Below, one piece after another: positions 15,615 to 23,523 of a stretch of 46,995 nt of DNA (position 1 is the first letter of the stretch; every line of letters begins with the position of its first letter). A model generated the notes under the pieces. It was not told the origin of the DNA. It did not search any database and was given only the letters and a program-made list of their open reading frames with translations. The translations under genes and the position numbers were made by a program. The stretch comes from Microcaldota archaeon (lineage in GTDB: Archaea > Micrarchaeota > Micrarchaeia > Burarchaeales > JACRGF01), in contig JACRGF010000005.1 of the NCBI GenBank assembly GCA_016212395.1, forward strand, positions 1 through 46,995, in the 5' to 3' direction.

Positions 15615-16580
15615 TTAATACTCGTCTTTCAGCGTTGCTTGTTCTGGTTTTGCAAAGTTTCTTCCGAGCTTGAACGACGCGTTTTCCCCGTCTGTCTCGA
15701 GAAAGTCAGGCGCGTGCTCGCCTATCTGCTTGTAGTAGAGCGAGAGTATTTTCGCGTAGTTGCTTGCGACTTTCGTCTTGTCCGACTCGCAGTCTTTGAA
15801 TATGAGCTTGAGCACTTTCGACGTTTGCAGGCTGGCCAAGTCGCACCCGAGTATTTCCTCCATCGCGTGCTCTACTTCCCTCAACTCGTAATCGAACGCC
15901 GGCTGGTATGCTGTCGGGTCCCACTGCCAGCAGAACAAGTTGTACAAGAACGGAAGCGAAACGTACTTCACGTCAAGCTTTAGCTTCGGCGCGTGCTCTT
16001 CCGGAAACGCTGCTTTCGCGCCTGATTTGACGCTCGAGCCAGAGCCCGAGAGCACTATGCCTTGCTCGGAGAGTTCCTTCAGCTTTCGCTCGACGGCGGT
16101 TTCAGTGAACTTCAAAACATCCTTGTGAAGAGGAACAGTGCCAATGTATTTGACGAGTTTTTTTTCGCTGTAGAACGCTTCCATGTGCGCAATCAAGTCC
16201 TTGTAGGAAAACGTTGGGCTTATTGAAAGAAAGTTTTCGAACGCAGTGCTCAACTCGTCGGAGTCAGGGTTGGCTTTGTGCCACTTCTGCCTTGCTTTCC
16301 TCGCCTTGTCGCTCAAATCGCGAAGTATTTTCTCGTAAACTTCAAGCACTTCCTTTCCATTGTGGAGAACGAGCAGGTCGTCAGAGCTGATTTGCTTTCC
16401 GACCTCGATTTCCTTGATGTTTTCCTCCATTCCTGACTTTACGCCCTTGAAAGCACAGGTGTAAACGTGCAACGCTACAATATGAAACAGCGGAGCGTTG
16501 GAAGGATTAATGCCGAAACTCTTTCGTACTTCCTCGTAATTCTTCAACTCTTGCTTTGCTGGTGAAACGTCGCTTTTCAT
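15615..16580 (-). CDS. Uncharacterised protein, 321 aa
   Basis: Start ATG 16580 is fixed by GGAGG eight bases upstream; the frame is open a further ten codons. No signal peptide, membrane segment or familiar motif. The middle (residues 60-130) is charged and helical. A short Gly/Ser linker (SGSGSSVKSG) near residue 200 divides two alpha-rich halves, the second containing the aromatic stretch LPFLYNLFCWQWDP. It is convergent with the M24 peptidase gene, 10 nt apart, and divergent from the small basic gene at 16693. I do not recognise it. Codon use resembles the neighbours, so there is no sign of recent transfer. Confidence 0.75.
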   Translation of the reverse strand: MKSDVSPAKQELKNYEEVRKSFGINPSNAPLFHIVALHVYTCAFKGVKSGMEENIKEIEVGKQISSDDLLVLHNGKEVLEVYEKILRDLSDKARKARQKWHKANPDSDELSTAFENFLSISPTFSYKDLIAHMEAFYSEKKLVKYIGTVPLHKDVLKFTETAVERKLKELSEQGIVLSGSGSSVKSGAKAAFPEEHAPKLKLDVKYVSLPFLYNLFCWQWDPTAYQPAFDYELREVEHAMEEILGCDLASLQTSKVLKLIFKDCESDKTKVASNYAKILSLYYKQIGEHAPDFLETDGENASFKLGRNFAKPEQATLKDEY

Positions 16581-16645
16581 GCCTAAAACCTCCACACACT
16601 CTGAAAACAACTGCTTCAGGACAAGGTTACTTTATTCGCATGAGC

Positions 16646-16692
16646 AGTATTTAAATGTTGTGCTATAAAAAAAAAATTCAGGTGGCAACACA
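16646..16692 (+). promoter_or_regulatory. Promoter and Shine-Dalgarno for the small basic gene
   Basis: TATTTAAATG near 16649 and TATAAAAAAA near 16665 are candidate TATA boxes. AGGTGG at 16680-16685 lies seven bases before ATG 16693. This is one of the few unit-head genes here with a real Shine-Dalgarno. Confidence 0.55.
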
Positions 16693-17070
16693 ATGGTTCT
16701 AGGATTGGGAAGAATTTTTGGAAGAGTATTCCGCTCCATAATAAGAGGCACTGGAGAAATAGGAAAGAGGCTCATTAAAACCCCGACAGGCCACCTTGTT
16801 CAAGTGTTCCGCGTTTCTCGCAACGTGAAATCAACTGAATTCAAGAAAACAATGAGCGAAGCAAAGCCAACGCAGGAAGAACAAGCCCAATTCTACGCTG
16901 AAGCGCCTGGCTTCGTCAACTACGTAACGAACTTGTACACTAAAGGAAGAAACAGGAACTTGATAGCGCAAAGAAAGCCGATCAAAATGCTTTCAAAAAC
17001 TCCGGCAAAACAAGCGGCAACCCCAAAGCCAGCAGAAAAAAAACAGCAGAAGACAGCAATGGCGGCGTAA
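16693..17070 (+). CDS. Small basic uncharacterised protein, 125 aa
   Basis: The N-terminus has Gly, Arg and hydrophobic residues in an amphipathic pattern (LGLGRIFGRVFRSIIRG), followed by a mixed alpha/beta middle and a Lys/Ala/Pro/Gln tail (TPAKQAATPKPAEKKQQK) that is probably disordered. Net charge is strongly positive, which would suit nucleic-acid or membrane-surface binding, but no motif supports either. A strong Shine-Dalgarno and an adjacent TATA box suggest good expression. The hairpin array at 17111-17180 lies just downstream. Confidence 0.7.
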   Translation: MVLGLGRIFGRVFRSIIRGTGEIGKRLIKTPTGHLVQVFRVSRNVKSTEFKKTMSEAKPTQEEQAQFYAEAPGFVNYVTNLYTKGRNRNLIAQRKPIKMLSKTPAKQAATPKPAEKKQQKTAMAA

Positions 17071-17110
17071 GCCAAAACTCAAAACAAGCCAGAACAACAG
17101 GCAAAATCAT

Positions 17111-17180
17111 CGACAACGCTTGCGTTGTCGAGCAGTCGGCAACACGAACAAGTGTTGCCGAGCAGTCGACAGCAGTCGAC
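17111..17180. repeat. Tandem perfect hairpins separated by AGCAGT
   Basis: CGACAACGC-TT-GCGTTGTCG (17111-17130), then AGCAGT, then CGGCAACAC-GAACAA-GTGTTGCCG (17137-17160), then AGCAGT and GTCGAC-AGCA-GTCGAC (17165-17180). The stems are perfect and AGCAGT recurs between them. The rest of the spacer to 17365 is A-rich with no gene. It could be a transcript 3' end or a palindromic mobile element. Confidence 0.75.
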
Positions 17181-17365
17181 TCAATCGGCAGCAGCAGACT
17201 CAACTCGAAACTCCTAAACAGAAAAATCTTAACAGCAATGCCTGCGTGAGCGAACGAAAAAGCAAGCGCACGAAAAAAAAACACAACGCAAAAACTGGCA
17301 AAAAACGCGCATAAAAATAGGCGAGCAAAACTAACAGCCTGATTCTCGCACGCGCCGCTTCCTTT

Positions 17366-18121
17366 TTATTTTGACGGCTTTTTCTTTGCAATGTTCCACA
17401 AATGCTCGAAATGCTGGCGGTAAGTGCCTGCCAAGTTCTTGTTTTCTATGCGTATAACTGTAGGAGGGAACCCCCAGCTGACTATCGCGATTTTGCTTGC
17501 GTAAATGAAAGTGTTCGTCGGGTTGAACTCCTTTTCAGGCAAGAAACGGTAAGTGGTTGACGGGCCGGCGAACTGGAAAACGCCCTGGCGGTTGGAAGTG
17601 ATTACACGCTCGCTTATTTTCCTTGACTTCAGGCATTCAAAGTATTTCGGCATGAATGCAGGCAGGGCATCACGGTACTTTGAATCGTCAATGCCAGTGA
17701 TTAAAACTTCCTTTGCAGTCCGCATTATGTCAGTGAGGAAAACTTTCAAGCCTTCTCTCCCTTCAAACACTTCCACTTTAGTCGAAATTTTCGGAAAGCC
17801 GGCCATTGCGGAAAGCTGGGGCAATATCGACTTCAGTTTTTCTTTGCTGTCTTCAAGCCTGCCGGCTTCTTCATTCAAGTACTCCTCGATTTTTTCAGGC
17901 TCTGCTGCAATGAAATATTTTTTCGAGTTTCTCGTCACGTAGCTCACGAGGCCCTTGCTTAAAAGCGTCTCGAGCTTGTCGTAAACGTTTGGCCGGTATA
18001 TTCCGGTCTTTGACGCTATTTCGTACGCGGAAAGCGAGCCGCTTGAAAGCAAAGCCAAGTATATCGCGGTTTCATTTTCTGAAAGCCCTATTTGCTTGAG
18101 CACTTCCTGTTCTTTCGCCAT
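17366..18121 (-). CDS. TrmB-family transcriptional regulator
   Basis: 251 residues from ATG 18121 (TATA about 25 nt upstream, leaderless). The frame extends upstream into the divergent gene, so the longer version is rejected. Residues 1-80 form a winged helix: GLSENETAIYLALLSSGSLS, then ASKTGIYRPNVYDKLETLL as recognition helix and a wing ending SYVTRNSKKYF. A coiled-coil linker follows (PEKIEEYLNEEAGRLEDSKE) and a phospholipase-D-like effector domain (TKVEVFEGREGLKVFLTDI, then VLITGIDDSKY). TrmB proteins sense sugars or other metabolites in archaea. It is divergent from the radical SAM gene 88 nt away, which it might control; that is inference. Confidence 0.88.
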   Translation of the reverse strand: MAKEQEVLKQIGLSENETAIYLALLSSGSLSAYEIASKTGIYRPNVYDKLETLLSKGLVSYVTRNSKKYFIAAEPEKIEEYLNEEAGRLEDSKEKLKSILPQLSAMAGFPKISTKVEVFEGREGLKVFLTDIMRTAKEVLITGIDDSKYRDALPAFMPKYFECLKSRKISERVITSNRQGVFQFAGPSTTYRFLPEKEFNPTNTFIYASKIAIVSWGFPPTVIRIENKNLAGTYRQHFEHLWNIAKKKPSK

Positions 18122-18209
18122 GATGTGAATGGAACGCGAATGGATATAAGAGTTTCGTTTGAGGCTCGGACGACAAGAAATTAAATAGGCGAATAGAGTA
18201 ATATAAGGC

Positions 18210-19223
18210 ATGAGAAGGGAAGTCGTAAAGCGCGTGAGGGAACTTCGCAGGAGCTTTGCATCAATAAAGCCGATGGTGCATGACCCGAGGGCTCCGGCGT
18301 TCGTGGAAACCGCGCAAGCGATTGTAAAAGGCAAAGCGTCAGAAAGGCAGCTCGTCGCGTTGAGAACTCCGCACTGCACGCACGGAAAATGCACTATGTG
18401 CGGGTTCAAGTCGCAAGGAGTTGAAAAAACGAGTTTTGAGGATTTAAAGGCGCAGTTTGACGGAATAAAATTGATTGAAACAGGACGGGTTTCATTGTGC
18501 AGCGAGAGCTCGCTTTTCCACTTGAAAGTGCCTTTCAGTTTTTTGGAGTTTGCATTCAGAAAACTCGCAGGGACAAGAGTTCAGGAAATAGACTTGGAAA
18601 CATGCGCTGCAGATGTTGTGAGAAACATTGGAAATATCGAGAGGCTGAATGCGCTTCTTCGAAAAAGCCAGCAGCTTTTCGTCGGCATGGGCTTGGAGTC
18701 TCAAGACGACTTCGTGCGCAGCGTTTTGATTGGAAAAAAGCTGTTGAAAAAATTGTTTGAAAAAGCGATTGGCTTGCTGGCTAGCGCTGGCGTCGGGGCG
18801 TTCGCATACGTTATCCTCAAGTCCCCGGGATTGGAGGAAAAGGAAGCAGTGGAAGAATGCGTTCGCACGATAGAGTATTTCTTCAGCGTTGCAAGGCGAA
18901 CGGGAATAAAACACGCGAGGGCAACGCTCAAGCCATTGTTCATCCCGAGAGGCACGATAGTAGAAAAACTGTTTGAAGAAGGGCTTGTTGCGCCTCCAAA
19001 GTTATGGGCAGTAATCGAAGTTTTAAAGAGAATCCACCAGCTTGGAAACGTGTTCGCGCCTTTGACAGACGAAGGATTGGCTGAAGGAAGGATTGCTGAA
19101 AACTGCGCGAAATGCACTGGCAAAGTCAAGGAAGCGATTAGAACGTTCAACGCAACGCAAGACATAAAGCCGTTGCAGAAACTCTCCTGCGAATGCAAAG
19201 AGGAATGGAAAAATGAAGACTGA
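18210..19223 (+). CDS. Radical SAM protein, archaeosine-biosynthesis RaSEA/COG1244-like
   Basis: 337 residues, leaderless ATG 18210. The FeS ligand motif is CTHGKCTMCGF near residue 56 (C-x4-C-x2-C), preceded by VALRTPH. Further family-like elements are VSLCSESSLFHL, VQEIDLETCAADV, LFVGMGLESQDD and LKPLFIPRGT, consistent with a MiaB/Elp3-like TIM barrel that generates the 5'-deoxyadenosyl radical. The C-terminus has four Cys in CAKC and CEC patterns. RaSEA works with ArcS to convert modified preQ0 to archaeosine at position 15 of tRNA; no ArcS or TGT gene is in this window. The Cys spacing is shorter than I recall for typical members, so the substrate is less certain than the superfamily. Confidence 0.65.
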   Translation: MRREVVKRVRELRRSFASIKPMVHDPRAPAFVETAQAIVKGKASERQLVALRTPHCTHGKCTMCGFKSQGVEKTSFEDLKAQFDGIKLIETGRVSLCSESSLFHLKVPFSFLEFAFRKLAGTRVQEIDLETCAADVVRNIGNIERLNALLRKSQQLFVGMGLESQDDFVRSVLIGKKLLKKLFEKAIGLLASAGVGAFAYVILKSPGLEEKEAVEECVRTIEYFFSVARRTGIKHARATLKPLFIPRGTIVEKLFEEGLVAPPKLWAVIEVLKRIHQLGNVFAPLTDEGLAEGRIAENCAKCTGKVKEAIRTFNATQDIKPLQKLSCECKEEWKNED

Positions 19224-19277
19224 CCGAAGACGTTCCAACCGCGCCGAAACTCCAAAACCTCAAAACTCCAAAACTTT

Positions 19278-19859
19278 TTATTCATACCACGCGTTTATTT
19301 TCAACTGCGCCAAGTCGTTGTCAATAGTTATGACGCGGGTTACTTCTACTAGTTCTTTCGGGCTGGGTGATGCGAGCAAGTCGCATTTTCCAACGCAGTT
19401 GTAGAAGACTCTGTTCGTTTCAATCGTCGCGTTAAACTCGTAAGCAAAGTTTAGTTTTTGCTTCAGCTTCTTGTAGTTGGGGGTAAAGTCGGCAGTAAGG
19501 TATGTGATGAGCGCATTCATTTTTTCGTTGCTCAGCTCGTTTTTCTCTAGGGAACTCATTAATCCGATTTGCTTCGCGTTTTCGATGTCTGTTGCAGAAG
19601 CATGCCAGTCGCTTGGGCTTCCGGGAGTAAGCAACGCGTCTGACAAGCGCAGTGTTTCGCGGACGAGGTCAGCGCGCGCTTCTTTCTGCATCGTGGGGCT
19701 CGCGCCGAACCAGTAGGAATAGAGAAGTGCTACTGCTACGAGGAACACTACTCCTCCAATGATTGCATCGTAAGAAAAGAATTGCCCTTTCTTGCTGTTG
19801 CGGACTTCGCGCGTGAACGCGCTGCACTCGAGCATTCTTTTCCTAGTTTTGTTCGACAT
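19278..19859 (-). CDS. Pilin-like protein, class III-type N-terminus
   Basis: 193 residues from ATG 19859, set by GGAG about ten bases upstream; it overlaps the preceding gene's end by 17 nt. Basic residues and NSKKGQFFSYDAIIGG lead into a single hydrophobic helix VVFLVAVALLYSYWFG, the layout of an archaeal prepilin with cleavage after KKG. The remainder is extracytoplasmic, alpha-rich, with two Cys (NCVGKC). Last gene of a five-gene minus-strand pilin operon. It probably forms part of a type IV pilus-like fibre or its minor-pilin tip; which part is unknown. Confidence 0.78.
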   Translation of the reverse strand: MSNKTRKRMLECSAFTREVRNSKKGQFFSYDAIIGGVVFLVAVALLYSYWFGASPTMQKEARADLVRETLRLSDALLTPGSPSDWHASATDIENAKQIGLMSSLEKNELSNEKMNALITYLTADFTPNYKKLKQKLNFAYEFNATIETNRVFYNCVGKCDLLASPSPKELVEVTRVITIDNDLAQLKINAWYE

Positions 19860-20304
19860 GCAAATTCTCTCCTTCAATCTTGATGATTACTTTCTTCGAC
19901 TTGTCTATAGTTGCAGACTCGTAGGGCGGAAGCGCTCCAGAGCGAGTCAAGTCTATCAAGTCCACAGTAACAAGGTAGACGTATGAAAAGTTTTTTCCTC
20001 CGCGCAAGTAATCAAGGGACACGTAACCGTTTTTTTGTACAGTCAAATTGTAATCAATAACGCCCAAGAGTTTAGAGGGAGGCGAGTACTCTTTGTAATA
20101 ACCGTCGCCTATTGCAGCTGCAAAGCTGAGTTCTTCAGCGAAATTCGTCGCGATTTGAACAGCGAATTGTTCTTCCCTTTCAAAGAGCACTTGCTGCTGG
20201 TTTGAAGCAGTCAACGCTATGAAGGCAAGCAAGACGAGCAGGAACGAGCCGAAGTACAACACGAACTCGACTGCTGCTTGTGCTTTCAACTTTCCGTGTT
20301 TCAA
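19843..20304 (-). CDS. Pilin-like protein, class III signal peptide
   Basis: 153 residues from TTG 20304, with GGTGG five bases upstream; longer in-frame versions cover only a Cys/Phe-rich translation of the A/C spacer. The N-terminus KHGKLKAQAAVEFVLYFGSF is a standard class III motif (QAAVEF), followed by a hydrophobic stem LLVLLAFIALT. The mature domain is beta-rich with Tyr/Asn strands (DYNLTVQKNGYVSLDYL). It overlaps the next gene, indicating translational coupling. A structural or minor pilin of the same operon. Confidence 0.82.
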   Translation of the reverse strand: MKHGKLKAQAAVEFVLYFGSFLLVLLAFIALTASNQQQVLFEREEQFAVQIATNFAEELSFAAAIGDGYYKEYSPPSKLLGVIDYNLTVQKNGYVSLDYLRGGKNFSYVYLVTVDLIDLTRSGALPPYESATIDKSKKVIIKIEGENLHVEQN

Positions 20305-20470
20305 CCAAACCACCAATTTCAAACAAACACGCACGAAACAATTCAAACAACATTTCAAACAAAAACATTCAAACGCAATAAACAATTCACGCAAACAAAA
20401 ACGTTCACTCCGAAACTTCTTGCTTTATCCTCCAGCTAAACACAACCAATTTTCAAACTATTGCCAGCAT

Positions 20471-20935
20471 TCAATTCACTGCAGTTATTTCAACTGCCAA
20501 CTCGCCTGCTGGAAGCCGTGTTAGCTTCAAGCGCAGCGAAACCAAGCCAGTGCCAGGCGTGTCCATCCAAGCTTGGCCTGCTGGCGCGCTCACGCGCGGA
20601 ATCGTCATCATTACAACGTCGGTCTTGCCGTAACTCGTGATTGTTTTGAACGTTACTTCATTGCCCAAGCTTCCCGGCGCCACGCCGCCAATCTCCACGC
20701 GCTCTACTCCTTGAGGAATGAACACGTGCACTGTTTTTTCCGAATTCCCGCCTTGGTAGTAAAGCTCGTCGCACGCTTCAGCAATCATTTTAACTGAATT
20801 GCGCGCTTGAAGAACGTTCGCCTCGTCCGAACCCTGCTGGGACGCGCCTTGAAGCAGCACGAGCAAAGCAATGCTCGCTAGAAAAATGAACGAAAGCACG
20901 GAAACCATTTCAATTCCAGACTGGCCTTTTTTCAT
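20471..20935 (-). CDS. Pilin-like protein, class III signal peptide
   Basis: 154 residues from ATG 20935 (GGTG nine bases upstream). MKKGQSGIEMVSVLSFIFLA is a textbook archaeal prepilin N-terminus with cleavage before Gln and Glu at +5, followed by the hydrophobic helix SIALLVLLQ. A helical segment continues (NSVKMIAEACDEL), then a beta domain. 20 nt after the previous pilin gene in the operon. The spacer downstream (20305-20470) is A/C-rich and repetitive. Confidence 0.84.
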   Translation of the reverse strand: MKKGQSGIEMVSVLSFIFLASIALLVLLQGASQQGSDEANVLQARNSVKMIAEACDELYYQGGNSEKTVHVFIPQGVERVEIGGVAPGSLGNEVTFKTITSYGKTDVVMMTIPRVSAPAGQAWMDTPGTGLVSLRLKLTRLPAGELAVEITAVN

Positions 20936-20955
20936 GGTATAATACACCTTGATAG

Positions 20956-22653
20956 TTATTCAACGCACGCGTTCGAGTCGCACTCGTCGCCCTCGCAACG
21001 CAGTTCGCTCACGCCGTAATAATTCGAGTGGTCCAAGTCAAGCAGGAAATGCCCGAGCGGCACGTCGTTGTCGTCTTCGCACATTTCAACGTCCTTGCAC
21101 CCAGGCATTCCTTTTATCTTGCCCTCGTCAATGCTCGTCCCGTAATAAACGTGGTCAACACGCGAATCAGGGTCGCGCGCCCACATTCCAACGAGCATCG
21201 TTTCAACGCCCGCACTGCCTCCGAGCGATGACGGCCGCAAGCCAGCAAGCCTCTGAAGGAAGCTCGGCGCGTCTCCGTCCTCCAAGTAATAACCGCAAAT
21301 CGCGGTTTCCCTCAACGCTTCAATATCGTAAATAAAGTGGCCGATGCTCGGCTCGAATGAATTGCACCAGCCAGGCGAATCGATCAACACTGCCTTGTTG
21401 CTGTCAACGTACTCTTGCGGGAAAACGTGCGTGCTCGTGAAAGAGCCAGTCATTCCAGTAGTCACGAACGGAACGCTGACCAAGTTGGCGTACCGCGTGT
21501 TGCCTTTATCAGGGCACACTGAAACAGCACAACCTTCTGAAACTTCAACGCGCGAAACGCGCGAAGCACAATCCAAGCAATTGCCAGTCTCGTTCTCTGT
21601 AAAGTAAGTGCACGTGCACTCTCCGTAAACTTCAGTTTCAGTGCCGAACACGTTGCTCGGAGCGCCGTCCACTATTACTCCGACGAACTGGTCAAGCACG
21701 CGGTTGTTGCACTCGCCTGGAGCAATATCATCCTCGAAAATAGCAGTAATTTCTTCTCCTTCGTTGCAGTAGTCTGAAACGTCTTCAACAAACAACAAGT
21801 ACTGTCCGGGGTTAGTTTCTCTGAGGCCAGGCGAGCTCGTGACGTTTCCGTAAGCCCATCCTTTCCCGCGCGAACCCTCGCCAACTAAGACAGGAGCTAA
21901 ATCTGAAAGCGAATTGTTGGAAGAATAAATCTGCCTAATCGTCGCGTCCCAAACGCTCGCAAGCGTATTATCCCCATACTCGCCGTTGTGCGCCTTGTAA
22001 TCCATGAGAGTAATGAAAGCGTCTAGAGTTCCGTTGATTGGAATTCTTGCAACTATGGGGTTGAGCGAATCGTACGAGCGGTTCAACTGAAGCGTTTTGT
22101 CATTGTTTGAAATGCTGACGTTCGCCTCAAGCACTAAATCAACGTGCCACGCGTCAGACTGTTGAACACCACAATTTTCAACTTCAAAAGCAAAATTCAA
22201 CCCAATCCTATTAGTAGACTTGTTAAGCGAATCAACCCAATGCATCAGCGTGTCCTCGCGCTCAGCCAGAATAGTAGCATCGTCAGCAAAACGAGTTCCG
22301 TTCACAATAATACTGCACAACTCTGCTTGAACCTTTGCAGGAGTTGGAAAAATCTTGTTGATTGAATGCTCGTGAGGAACATTATCTATCTTTCTGCCAC
22401 CTTCGCTTATAACATCCATGCTCAGGTTGTACAACGCGCGCCTTCCAATGAATTCAACGTGCGAAGCAACGCTTTCCCTCGACGATTGCAAGGCTGCTTG
22501 CTCGAGCGCGAACGCCTCCATCTTCGAAGAAACACGCGCTTCCACTTGCTTTTGCGCGGCAAGCCACACGCTCGTAGAAACGAGAATAAATGAGAGGAAC
22601 ACTACTGCCATCAACGTGAAAAAAAAGCCTTTGCGAAAACCAAACAAAACCAT
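20956..22653 (-). CDS. Large pilin-like surface protein, 565 aa
   Basis: Starts at ATG 22653. MVLFGFRKGFFFTLMAVVFL puts a hydrophobic stem right after a basic-Gly site, as in the pilins beside it. A long coiled or helical stalk follows (QKQVEARVSSKMEAFALEQ), then a large beta-rich extracytoplasmic domain with many N-x-S/T sequons and Cys pairs (CTCTYFTENETGNCLDC; CAVSVCPDKG). Such an oversized subunit would suit a pilus tip or adhesin. No enzymatic motif was seen. The C-terminus is acidic with Cys (CEGDECDSNACVE). Role inferred from the N-terminus and operon position. Confidence 0.78.
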   Translation of the reverse strand: MVLFGFRKGFFFTLMAVVFLSFILVSTSVWLAAQKQVEARVSSKMEAFALEQAALQSSRESVASHVEFIGRRALYNLSMDVISEGGRKIDNVPHEHSINKIFPTPAKVQAELCSIIVNGTRFADDATILAEREDTLMHWVDSLNKSTNRIGLNFAFEVENCGVQQSDAWHVDLVLEANVSISNNDKTLQLNRSYDSLNPIVARIPINGTLDAFITLMDYKAHNGEYGDNTLASVWDATIRQIYSSNNSLSDLAPVLVGEGSRGKGWAYGNVTSSPGLRETNPGQYLLFVEDVSDYCNEGEEITAIFEDDIAPGECNNRVLDQFVGVIVDGAPSNVFGTETEVYGECTCTYFTENETGNCLDCASRVSRVEVSEGCAVSVCPDKGNTRYANLVSVPFVTTGMTGSFTSTHVFPQEYVDSNKAVLIDSPGWCNSFEPSIGHFIYDIEALRETAICGYYLEDGDAPSFLQRLAGLRPSSLGGSAGVETMLVGMWARDPDSRVDHVYYGTSIDEGKIKGMPGCKDVEMCEDDNDVPLGHFLLDLDHSNYYGVSELRCEGDECDSNACVE

Positions 22654-22668
22654 GCAAAACACACTCAA

Positions 22669-22799
22669 ACAAAACTTCTAAACACAAAACTCCAAAACCT
22701 CTAAACTCCAAAACATTTTCACACACTCAAAACAATTCAAAACCACATAGACAAAACTTCTAAACCCCAAAACTCCTAAACTTCGCAACTCCAAAACTT
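22669..22799. repeat. Heptad-like CAAAACT/CTAAACT spacer repeats
   Basis: Irregular repetition of CCAAAAC, CAAAACT and CTAAACT on the plus strand (G/T-rich on the transcribed minus strand). The same motif fills spacers at about 7614-7654, 19245-19277 and 29593-29675. No gene is seen here. Confidence 0.6.
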
Positions 22800-23450
22800 C
22801 TAAATCCATACTTCCAAGCGCACTAGAGTCGGACCGTATTTTTCTCCAGTAGTGTACAATGAACGCTCTCGTCCGCACGGGTACTTGCCTCCGTTGCAGC
22901 TTCCGTACTCGAACGGCGAGCCTCCGGCATCGTCGTAAATTTTGAACCCGTCAACTGTTTTTGAAACGCTTGCTTTCAAGCGCGAGGACGCGCATCGTTT
23001 GGAGGTTGAAGGTGAATCCACTCGCGTAGAGTTGGCGTAAACCCATTTGTTTAAAGTCAAGTCGAAAAAACTGAATTGGTAGCAGTACTGCGGGGGGATG
23101 ACGTCGTTCAAAAACTCGTCGCCAATGCTTCCTGCGAGTTCCAAGTCAGTGTCGCTTCCGCGCGATGAGAGAGTCGCTATTTCCTGCAAGGGAGTGCTGT
23201 CCAGCTCTTTCAAGTCAGAGGCTGAAGCAATGCTGAATGCGAGCGAGCTTGGAGCGTCGCGGATTTTGAACGAGTCCATTGCCTGCAAGCCGTCTTTAGC
23301 CAAGTAGAACGTTTGCTCGAATGAAGGGTAAAACGTTTTCGAAGCGTTAAGCAGAAGCAGGAGAGTGAAAATTCCGAATAAAATGACGGTGAGGGAAATG
23401 AATGCATCTAGAGTGAAGATGAAACCCTTCCCGAGCTTTTCAACGCGCAT
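22800..23450 (-). CDS. Pilin-like protein heading the five-gene operon
   Basis: 216 residues from ATG 23450, which is 27 nt from an AT-rich TATA region (TTTATATTAATT) and so probably leaderless. The N-terminus MRVEKLGKGFIFTLDAFISL leads into the helix TVILFGIFTLLLLLN, the same basic-Gly plus hydrophobic-stem layout as the next gene. The exposed part has four Cys and Gly/Ser loops (YGSCNGGKYPCGRERS). It is divergent from the Thr/Pro-rich lipoprotein gene, possibly sharing the promoter region. Component of the pilus-like apparatus by context. Confidence 0.78.
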   Translation of the reverse strand: MRVEKLGKGFIFTLDAFISLTVILFGIFTLLLLLNASKTFYPSFEQTFYLAKDGLQAMDSFKIRDAPSSLAFSIASASDLKELDSTPLQEIATLSSRGSDTDLELAGSIGDEFLNDVIPPQYCYQFSFFDLTLNKWVYANSTRVDSPSTSKRCASSRLKASVSKTVDGFKIYDDAGGSPFEYGSCNGGKYPCGRERSLYTTGEKYGPTLVRLEVWI

Positions 23451-23523
23451 ATGAACAAACGTTTTGGACACGAATTAATATAAAAAACATTCCTTTCAAA
23501 GTGTTATCATAGGGGTGACGGAC

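Noticed and set aside
17366-18409. Long version of the TrmB gene beginning at 18409
   Set aside because: Overlaps the divergent radical SAM gene; TATA spacing supports ATG 18121.
22669-22799. CRISPR array
   Set aside because: Units are 7-8 bases and irregular; no spacers or cas genes.
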